The position numbers and the translations under genes are program-made. From the NCBI GenBank assembly GCA_017620135.1, contig JAFZQZ010000093.1:1-32385 (forward strand): a DNA stretch of 32,385 nt. The letters are read 5' to 3'. Positions 24,195 to 30,547 of the stretch are shown in pieces; the first letter of the stretch is position 1; the number at the start of each line of letters is the position of its first letter. This DNA is from Bacillota bacterium (GTDB taxonomy: Bacteria > Bacillota > Clostridia > Lachnospirales > Bianqueaceae). Below the pieces are notes generated by a model. The model worked only from the letters and a program-made list of their open reading frames with translations, had not been told where the DNA came from and did not search any database.

Positions 24195-24590
24195 TCAAGG
24201 AGAGATTCTTTGGACAAGACGGGTGATGACAGCACCGGAAAGCAGGAGGAGACCAAGGATCGGATATGTGATCAGCAGACGGTTTTCACTGCCATAGATG
24301 GCAACGACGCCGGACAGGATCATCCCGAAGGTCAGTACGATGACGGCGCATTCCAAAAGCGCCAGAAACAAATAGCCGGCAGAGCGTTTTGACCGGCAAA
24401 GCTTTAAAAGCCACAACCCGCCAAGAAGCGAAGGAGCAAAAGCATAGACCATATAGTATGACCATACGCCAAAACTGAAATATTCATAGACTGCGCCGAA
24501 AAGCGCGGTAAAAGCGGAGATGCTCAGCAAACTTACCGCGTGACGGTGAAAGGTGTTTTTTGTAGGATTAACCGGCTGTGATATAGACAA
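24195..24590 (-). CDS. Small membrane protein, probable TTG start
   Basis: 131 aa with four predicted membrane helices (about 17-37, 46-66, 73-96, 107-126). The frame starts with TTG at 24590, 11 bases after AAGGAG, and overlaps the end of the upstream gene by 23 bases, so it is translated as part of the same operon. No recognised family; in context it may assist cell-surface polysaccharide or lipid-linked sugar handling. Confidence 0.65.
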   Translation of the reverse strand: MSISQPVNPTKNTFHRHAVSLLSISAFTALFGAVYEYFSFGVWSYYMVYAFAPSLLGGLWLLKLCRSKRSAGYLFLALLECAVIVLTFGMILSGVVAIYGSENRLLITYPILGLLLLSGAVITRLVQRISP

Positions 24591-25533
24591 TATCGCTCAC
24601 ACTCCTTTCTTTGGATCCTTTGCCGGACGTCGTGGGGTTGTTGATGATCTCCCCCAGCAGTACCATAGTGGAGGAACCGCCTCCATCCAGGTTATAGGCG
24701 GTGGTAACGCCCAGTGACTGAAGAAACTCAGCCAGCTGGGAAAGGGATAACCCGGCGCTCTCATCGGTTCTTCCGTCAGAGACGACAAATACGTAGTGAA
24801 GAGAGCCAGACGCTTCTTCGATCTGACCAACGGCAGTCCGTGGATTGCTTGATTTGGCCTTGCCGACTTCTTCACCGGGACTGACCGTGATCTCTCCTTC
24901 TTCTATCAGTCCCGGACCGAAGGAAAAAGCCTGCCAGACGCCTTCTTCGATCAGTTCTTCTGTTGTTTTCTCCGCACTGTTGGTGATCGAAAAATGACCG
25001 TCCGCATAAATGCAGAGAATATCCGTGTCTTCGTTGCCGTAGTCCCTGTATATGACGCCGTTGCGGATGACATAGCCGGACTCCCGGGCGCCGTAATAAT
25101 CACCATTGATGGCAAGGATGGCATTATTATCCTCGGCCATCTCGGATGTTTTCTGTGTAATGTTTTTGCCATAGCTTCCCTGAGCGAGCGCGGTCTTTAA
25201 ATACTCGGCGGACGAAAGCCAGACGTCGGCGACATAGATATCCGTATCGTATTCCCGGTACTGTGTCAGGCTGATTTTGACGTGATCATCGGAGTAGACA
25301 TAGTCCTCTGTATCTTCAGAGGAAAGCGTGGTCATGTCGGATGTGTCGGAGGAGGTATCCTCGTCAGTGATGATATCAGCAGAAAGATTAGCGAAAACAG
25401 TCAGATTATCCTCCTGGGCGCTCTTCTGTACGCTGGACAGAAGGAAAGTATCCAGTAAAACATAAACGCTGTAGATAACAGTAAGTCCAAGACAGGTAAG
25501 GACAGCGATTTTTCTTTTTACCGCAGGTTTCAT
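24568..25533 (-). CDS. Phosphodiester glycosidase (NAGPA) family protein
   Basis: 321 aa from ATG 25533, GGAGG seven bases upstream; the ATG overlaps the stop of the glycosyltransferase gene (ATGA). One N-terminal membrane anchor (residues 8-30), a Ser/Thr/Asp-rich linker, then the NAGPA fold with AINGDYYG, NPRTAVG and NLDGGGSSTMV as family motifs. Enzymes of this family hydrolyse sugar-phosphodiester bonds (the mammalian uncovering enzyme) and bacterial members are linked to exopolysaccharide metabolism. Here it faces the outside, next to a GT2-GtrA protein, so it may trim or cap a phosphate-linked surface glycan. Confidence 0.9.
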   Translation of the reverse strand: MKPAVKRKIAVLTCLGLTVIYSVYVLLDTFLLSSVQKSAQEDNLTVFANLSADIITDEDTSSDTSDMTTLSSEDTEDYVYSDDHVKISLTQYREYDTDIYVADVWLSSAEYLKTALAQGSYGKNITQKTSEMAEDNNAILAINGDYYGARESGYVIRNGVIYRDYGNEDTDILCIYADGHFSITNSAEKTTEELIEEGVWQAFSFGPGLIEEGEITVSPGEEVGKAKSSNPRTAVGQIEEASGSLHYVFVVSDGRTDESAGLSLSQLAEFLQSLGVTTAYNLDGGGSSTMVLLGEIINNPTTSGKGSKERSVSDIVYITAG

Positions 25534-26564
25534 GAAAGCGCCTCCTTTCCCGGGAAGATCCATCGTTTCTGGACGAAGTAGCTGGTAAAGAACAGGATCA
25601 TTTCGACGGCGATCTTGGCAAGAAGATAGTGCACAGACAAAACGGATACCAATAGTTTCAGTCCCAGCGTCCCGGCTGCCAGAATACCGACAGACAGCAG
25701 GAAATAGGAAAGAAGCGATCTGCCGATATCGCCCCGGTCTTCGAAGACGATCGTCCGGTTGATCGTATAATTGAACGATGCGCTGATCAGGCGTGCCAGA
25801 AGGTTGGATAAGACAAGACTGTGAGAAAACAGCATGAAAAGTGCGTACAGGCCGTAATCCAGCAGAAAACTGGCGAAAGAAGCAGCGGAGAACTTCAGAA
25901 GCTCTTTATAGATCAGGAAAGAATCGCGGATCACATGAAAGTGAGAAGAGCGGTTGTCATTCAGATAGACGGTTTCGATAGGAACTTCGCGGATCCTGCG
26001 TCCGGTTTTTGCGAATGCCGTAAGTACATTCATCTCATATTCATAACGGTCGCCCCTGACAGATAAAAGAATGGGGATCAGATCGGAGGAAAACGCGCGC
26101 AGTCCGGTCTGAGTATCCTGGAGGCTCACTCCGGTACTGAGGCGAAAGACTGTTCGGGTAAGACTGTTGCCGAAGCGGCTTTTGAAAGGTACCTTTCCCT
26201 GGAAACGGCGGCTGCCGAGCACCAGTGTTCCAGGCTCCGACTCCGCCTGTGAAAGGACACGGACAGCGTCTTTCGGCAGGTGCTGACCGTCCGCGTCCAT
26301 TGTAACGACGGTATATTCTCCGCCAAAGTGGTGTAGGATCCAGTCAAGACCGGTTCGAAGTGACGCTCCCTTTCCTTTGTTTTTCGTATGCCGAAGGATC
26401 ATGGCCTGATCGCTTGCCCGCCGGAAAACCTCCTGGGCGTCCTCACTGCTTCCGTCGTCGACAAGGATCACTTCCATACCACAGGATCTCATTTCCTGCA
26501 CAAGCCTGATCAGTCCGTCGTCCGGCTCATAAGCAGGAATCAAAACAACTCTTTGTGTGTTCAT
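25530..26564 (-). CDS. Glycosyltransferase family 2 fused to GtrA-like membrane domain
   Basis: 344 aa. Residues 1-215: GT-A fold with VDDGS (35-39) and D90-A-D92 of the MDADGQH motif, similar to dolichyl/undecaprenyl-phosphate sugar synthases. Residues 225-340: four membrane helices with GtrA signatures FNYTINRTIVF and SYFVQKRWIF. Such fusions make undecaprenyl-phosphate-sugar and may flip it across the membrane for decoration of surface polymers. First gene of the operon with the phosphodiester glycosidase-like and small membrane proteins; AAAGGAAA precedes the ATG. Confidence 0.92.
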   Translation of the reverse strand: MNTQRVVLIPAYEPDDGLIRLVQEMRSCGMEVILVDDGSSEDAQEVFRRASDQAMILRHTKNKGKGASLRTGLDWILHHFGGEYTVVTMDADGQHLPKDAVRVLSQAESEPGTLVLGSRRFQGKVPFKSRFGNSLTRTVFRLSTGVSLQDTQTGLRAFSSDLIPILLSVRGDRYEYEMNVLTAFAKTGRRIREVPIETVYLNDNRSSHFHVIRDSFLIYKELLKFSAASFASFLLDYGLYALFMLFSHSLVLSNLLARLISASFNYTINRTIVFEDRGDIGRSLLSYFLLSVGILAAGTLGLKLLVSVLSVHYLLAKIAVEMILFFTSYFVQKRWIFPGKEALS

Positions 26565-26639
26565 TTATTTCTTTTCCTTTCAGAATGTTCTTATTGTTAT
26601 GCCTATTATGAAAGGAAAACCTAAAATAGAATTAAAAGA

Positions 26640-26668
26640 AAAAAGGAGCCATTTGATAGCTCCTTTTT
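26640..26668. terminator. Terminator after the aldo/keto reductase
   Basis: AAAAAGGAGC-CATTTGATA-GCTCCTTTTT, a 10-bp stem with A-run and T-run, so efficient in both directions; it separates the aldo/keto reductase gene from the GT2-GtrA operon on the same (minus) strand. Confidence 0.88.
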
Positions 26669-26700
26669 GATGTTTCGGATGGTGCTGTCAGCCTTCCAGC

Positions 26701-27819
26701 TCACGCGCCTTCAAGGGCGCGGCATTTCTCCAGCAGCTCTATGATCGGCAGATGCTGCGGACAGGCTTCTTCGCACTGACCGCACTGGATACAGTCGCTC
26801 GCGCGTCCTTTGCCCTGCGTAACGATGTTGTATTCACGCACGACCCGGAACTGAGGGCTTCCCTTCTTGCGATTTTCCACCGAGAAGATATCCGGGATCG
26901 GGATATTCATCGGACACCCTTTCGTGCAGTAGCGACAGGCGGTACAGGGGATCGACTGATCCTTATTCAGTGCTTCCTGGACTTCGCGGATGACTTCCAT
27001 CTCGTGCGCATTCAGCGGCTGGAAGCCTTTCATGTAACTTAAGTTGTCTTCCATCTGTGCCAGGGAACTCATGCCGGAAAGCACGATCATGATTCCGTCC
27101 TGACTGGCTACAAAGCGTATCGCCCAGCTGGGATAGGAAAGACCGTTGTTTTCCCGATCGAAAATCTCCTTGACCGAATCGATAGGATCCGCCAGGATCC
27201 CGCCCTTGACCGGTTCCATGACAACGACCGGTTTGTCGTAAGCCTTGCAGATCTCCAGATTGCGGCGGGACGCAACGCCCGGATTCTCCCAGTCCGCGTA
27301 GTTGATCTGCAGCTGAACGAATTCCGCTTCAGGATGGGCCTTCAGGATCTCTTCCAGCAGTTCCGGATCCGCGTGGAAAGAAAAGCCGAGATGTTTGATC
27401 AGGCCTTTGGCTTTCTGCTCTTTCGCGAACTCCCACAGACCGAATTGATCATAAAGATAATAGGAATTCCTCTGGAACGCGTGCAGCAGGTAAAAATCAA
27501 AATATCCGGCGCCGGTCCGTTCGAGGCTGGTATAAAACTCCTGTTTCAGCGCTTCGGCATCGGTGTCTCCTGCCTTGGCGATCAATTTGGTCGCAAGGGT
27601 ATAGCTGTCTCTGGGATAGCGTTCAACGAGAGCTTTTTTGATCGCTTCCTCCGATCCGGGGTAGGCAAAGGCTGTATCAAAATATGTCCCGCCCGCTTCC
27701 AGAAAACGGTCGACCATTTCGCTGACCTGCGGTACATCGATCTCACCGCTCGCTAGGCGAGGCAGCCGCATCAGGCCAAAGCCAAGTTTGAAATCACCTT
27801 TCGCTAAACTATTGGTCAT
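26701..27819 (-). CDS. Aldo/keto reductase with C-terminal 2[4Fe-4S] ferredoxin domain
   Basis: 372 aa; GGAGG eight bases before the ATG. The AKR barrel spans about residues 1-275: start KLGFGLMRLP, catalytic D and Y in TYFDTAFAYPGSEEAI, K in LATKL and H in YLLHAF. The C-terminal part has two complete cluster motifs, CTACRYCTKGC and CIQCGQCEEAC (C-x2-C-x2-C-x3-C each). Such anaerobic AKRs are thought to couple NAD(P)H-type reduction to ferredoxin electrons; the natural substrate is unknown. Single gene with own promoter and terminator. Confidence 0.95.
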   Translation of the reverse strand: MTNSLAKGDFKLGFGLMRLPRLASGEIDVPQVSEMVDRFLEAGGTYFDTAFAYPGSEEAIKKALVERYPRDSYTLATKLIAKAGDTDAEALKQEFYTSLERTGAGYFDFYLLHAFQRNSYYLYDQFGLWEFAKEQKAKGLIKHLGFSFHADPELLEEILKAHPEAEFVQLQINYADWENPGVASRRNLEICKAYDKPVVVMEPVKGGILADPIDSVKEIFDRENNGLSYPSWAIRFVASQDGIMIVLSGMSSLAQMEDNLSYMKGFQPLNAHEMEVIREVQEALNKDQSIPCTACRYCTKGCPMNIPIPDIFSVENRKKGSPQFRVVREYNIVTQGKGRASDCIQCGQCEEACPQHLPIIELLEKCRALEGA

Positions 27820-27853
27820 TTTCGTATCCTCCTGTCTTTCATCTTATACCAGG

Positions 27854-27882
27854 ATTGTCGCATAACCAGTAGAAGCTGTCAA
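27854..27882 (-). promoter_or_regulatory. Promoter of the aldo/keto reductase gene
   Basis: Minus strand -35 TTGACA (27882-27877), 17-bp spacer, -10 GACAAT (27859-27854). Confidence 0.75.
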
Positions 27883-27898
27883 GAAAGAATCGTGTCAA

Positions 27899-27927
27899 TT
27901 GCCATCTAATCGCTTATCTGCTATAAT
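27899..27927 (+). promoter_or_regulatory. Promoter of the APH-like gene
   Basis: -35 TTGCCA (27899-27904), 17-bp spacer, -10 TATAAT (27922-27927); start codon 35 bases further on. Confidence 0.85.
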
Positions 27928-27961
27928 CGTCCTATTCTCTTGACCGTAAGGAGTCTTTGTT

Positions 27962-28753
27962 ATGATACATGAACTGCCCGCTTCTATCCTGAAGTTTACC
28001 CAATCCAAACCTTATACCGCCGACGATACAGGCTTTTCCGGTTCCGAGATACGAATCTATGATGACTATGTCCTTAAGATCGAAAAAATCTCCGATCAGT
28101 CCAGGGGCCATGCCGAAATGCTGCGCTTTCTGGAGGGGAAACTGCCCGCTCCGAAGCTGCTCGCGTATGAAGAGAAGGACGGTTTTCAGTATCTCCTAAT
28201 GAGCCGGATCACCGGTGAAATGACCTGCAGCAAAGAACTCATGGACAGATCGGACGAACTGCTAAAGCTGATTGCCGATGGACTGAAGATGCTCTGGCAG
28301 GTAGATATCTCCGAATGTCCCCGATACCTTGGCCCGGATCATATGCTGCCACGTGCCAGAGACTATATCGAACGCGGTCTTTTCGATCCGTCCGGCTGTG
28401 ATCCGGAGACCTTCGGACCGGGCGGATTCGAATCTCCAAAAGCGCTTCTGGAGTGGCTGGAGACTCACATCCCGCCAATGGATCCGGTCTTTTCTCACGG
28501 AGATTACTGCATGCCGAACGTCATGATCGAAGATGGAAAAATCAGCGGGTTCATCGATCTCGGTATGAGCGGCGTCGCGGACCGGTACGTGGACATCGCA
28601 TTGATGCACCGGTCGCTCACCTACAACTATGGCGGCTGGTACGGCGGTAAAGTTTATCCGGATTTCAACGCGGATCGTCTGTTTGATTATCTGGGGATCG
28701 AACCTGACTGGGAAAAGCTTCGTTACTATAAGTTGCTGGACGAGCTGTTCTAA
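27962..28753 (+). CDS. APH(3')-like aminoglycoside phosphotransferase family protein
   Basis: 263 aa, the length of APH(3') enzymes; AAGGAG eight bases upstream. Kinase residues in family order: K39 (VLKIEK) and E52 for ATP phosphates, D181 and N186 in HGDYCMPNV, D199 in FIDLG. The C-terminus DWEKLRYYKLLDELF is nearly the same as in APH(3')-III type proteins from memory, and SGFIDLGMSGVADRY matches the family signature. It should transfer phosphate from ATP to a hydroxyl, perhaps 3'-OH of kanamycin-type drugs. A distant chromosomal relative with another substrate cannot be excluded. Own promoter; no mobile-element sequence nearby. It runs up to the T-box promoter without a clear terminator. 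Confidence 0.82.
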   Translation: MIHELPASILKFTQSKPYTADDTGFSGSEIRIYDDYVLKIEKISDQSRGHAEMLRFLEGKLPAPKLLAYEEKDGFQYLLMSRITGEMTCSKELMDRSDELLKLIADGLKMLWQVDISECPRYLGPDHMLPRARDYIERGLFDPSGCDPETFGPGGFESPKALLEWLETHIPPMDPVFSHGDYCMPNVMIEDGKISGFIDLGMSGVADRYVDIALMHRSLTYNYGGWYGGKVYPDFNADRLFDYLGIEPDWEKLRYYKLLDELF

Positions 28754-28767
28754 AGAATAAATTTCTC

Positions 28768-28796
28768 TTGACATTTCCGTCAAGTCATGGTTAAAT
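28768..28796 (+). promoter_or_regulatory. Promoter of the T-box operon
   Basis: -35 TTGACA (28768-28773), 17-bp spacer, -10 TTAAAT (28791-28796). The -35 region is part of an inverted repeat TTGAC-N6-GTCAA. Confidence 0.75.
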
Positions 28797-28802
28797 GGTT
28801 CT

Positions 28803-29100
28803 ACTGCGATTTAATGCGTTGAAGGAATTATGCGGTGATGGAAGACTTTCAGAGAGTCGCCGGGCGGTGCGAGGCGATAGCGAACATCACAGGCAGTCTG
28901 CTTCCCGAGCAGGTCATGCCAACGAAGATCATCCGGACGTGTCCGGCTGGTTTTCCAGTAGTTTGACCCGGTAGGCCCCGATACAGGCCATGGACTTGAT
29001 GGAGTCCGAGAGATGCTTTCCTGAAATATGGAAGGAATCAGGGTGGTACCGCGAGTAAATTCGTCCCTGAGGCCAAGTATGGCTTCAGGGATTTTATTTT
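28803..29100 (+). ncRNA. T-box leader RNA (tRNA-sensing riboswitch)
   Basis: Leader with the stem I signature AGAGAGTC (28851-28858), a candidate specifier segment GAACATCAC (28882-28890), the invariant T-box AGGGTGGTACCGCG (29040-29053) and a terminator helix just before the coding region. The UGGU bulge (29044-29047) pairs with an ACCA tRNA end, so the discriminator base should be A. The most plausible specifier is AUC (Ile) at 28886-28888; CAU (His) is less likely because bacterial tRNA-His has C at the discriminator. Uncharged tRNA would turn on the two genes downstream. Confidence 0.93.
29064..29100 (+). terminator. T-box-controlled terminator
   Basis: TCCCTGAGGCCA-AGTA-TGGCTTCAGGGA (12 pairs, one G-T wobble; 29064-29091) followed by TTTTATTTT. 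It competes with the antiterminator formed by the T-box sequence. Confidence 0.92.
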
Positions 29101-29122
29101 GTTTCGAAGAGAGGACAGAAAC

Positions 29123-30532
29123 ATGAACGAAATCATCATCACCGACATGACCATGAGGCAGAATCATAGAAATGCCGATTTCTCCCTGAGTTTCCGGGAG
29201 AAAATCGAACTGGCCAAACTGCTGGACAGACTCGGCGTATCCGCTATCGAGACGACGCCGATCTCCGAGAGCCGGATCGACTTACTGCTGATCAAGTCGA
29301 TCTCATCCGCCGTGAAGGAAAGTATCGTGGCGGTCCCGGTCGGACTTGCAGAGGAGAATGTGGACTATGCGGTCAAGGCGCTGGCAGAAGCTGTTCGTCC
29401 GCGTCTTGTCATCGAGGCGCCGGTCAGCGCGGTGCAGATGGAATATCTGGCCTCGAAAAAACCGGCAGCGCTGCTTGCCGCGATCGAAGCGGTGACGAAA
29501 AAAGCCGCAGCCGTGGTGGATGATGTGGAATTTGTCGCGGAAGACGCGACAAGGGCCGATATGGTCTTTCTGAAGCAGGCACTGGAGACAGCGGTAGGCG
29601 CCGGCGCGAAGACGGTCACCTTAAGCGATACGGCCGGGGATATGTTGCCGCACGAGTTCGCCGCTTTTCTGACGGACGTCAGGGAAAACGTGCCCGCGCT
29701 GGAAAACGTGACGCTGGGCGTGGACTGCAGCAATAAACTTTCCATGGCGGACGCGAATGCCGTCGCCGCGCTGAAACGGGGAAATGCCGGTCAGATTAAG
29801 GCCTGCAGCTATAACCTGAATTCCATCAGTCTCGAGCATATCGCGTTTCTGATCGGAACCCGCGGGGAAAGCCTGAATGCCTCGACCTCTGTCCGTACCA
29901 CGCAGCTGCATCGGGCGATCGGACAGATCGACCGGCTCTGCCGGACCGGCTCAGCCGGCGGATCGGACAAGGGAAGTTCCGAAGATTCGGGGGTATACCT
30001 GACGGCCCATGATGATATGGAGTCGGTCCTGAAGGCGGTCGCGCAGTTAGGTTACGAGCTGTCGGAAGAGGACAGCGTGCAGGTATTTGAGGCGTTCAGC
30101 CGGATCGCGGCCAGAAAGGACAAAGTCTCCACCCGCGAGCTCGACGCGATCGTTGCCTCAGCGGCTATGCAGGTGCCTCCGACGTATGAACTTGTCACTT
30201 ATGTCATCAATACCGGAAATCAGATTAACGCTTCCGCGCATATGAAGCTTCGCAAAAACGGCGAGATCCTCGAAGGGATCTCCCTGGGCGACGGCCCGAT
30301 CGACGCTTCTTTCCATACCATCGACGAGATCGTCGGCTTCCACTACGAGCTGGATGATTTCCAGATCCAGGCGGTCACGGAAGGCCGTGAGGCTATGGGC
30401 GAAGCGATCGTGAAACTCCGCGCCGGCGGGAAAGTGTATTCCGGACAGGGTATTTCGACCGATATCGTCGGATCCAGTATCCACGCGTATCTCAACGCGC
30501 TCAACAAGATCGTCTATGAACAGGAAGTCTAA
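29123..30532 (+). CDS. LeuA/CimA-family protein lacking the metal-binding residues
   Basis: 469 aa from ATG 29123 (AGAGGA seven bases upstream), slightly shorter than LeuA. The DRE-TIM barrel is recognisable (EKIELAKLLDRLGVSAIE; EFVAEDATRADMVFLKQA; LSDTAGDMLP), followed by the linker and a complete C-terminal LeuA regulatory domain ending GKVYSGQGISTDIVGSSIHAYLNALNK. But metal and catalytic positions differ: the DTTLRDGEQ motif reads DMTMRQNHR, the HCHNDLG motif reads DCSNKLS, and the NGxGERxGN segment reads NLNSISLEH. All usual divalent-metal ligands are therefore replaced. It may be a non-catalytic regulatory partner of a true isopropylmalate/citramalate synthase or a new activity. First gene after the T-box; the following gene begins 15 bases later. 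Confidence 0.85.
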   Translation: MNEIIITDMTMRQNHRNADFSLSFREKIELAKLLDRLGVSAIETTPISESRIDLLLIKSISSAVKESIVAVPVGLAEENVDYAVKALAEAVRPRLVIEAPVSAVQMEYLASKKPAALLAAIEAVTKKAAAVVDDVEFVAEDATRADMVFLKQALETAVGAGAKTVTLSDTAGDMLPHEFAAFLTDVRENVPALENVTLGVDCSNKLSMADANAVAALKRGNAGQIKACSYNLNSISLEHIAFLIGTRGESLNASTSVRTTQLHRAIGQIDRLCRTGSAGGSDKGSSEDSGVYLTAHDDMESVLKAVAQLGYELSEEDSVQVFEAFSRIAARKDKVSTRELDAIVASAAMQVPPTYELVTYVINTGNQINASAHMKLRKNGEILEGISLGDGPIDASFHTIDEIVGFHYELDDFQIQAVTEGREAMGEAIVKLRAGGKVYSGQGISTDIVGSSIHAYLNALNKIVYEQEV

Positions 30533-30547
30533 GCAGGTGATTAAAGG

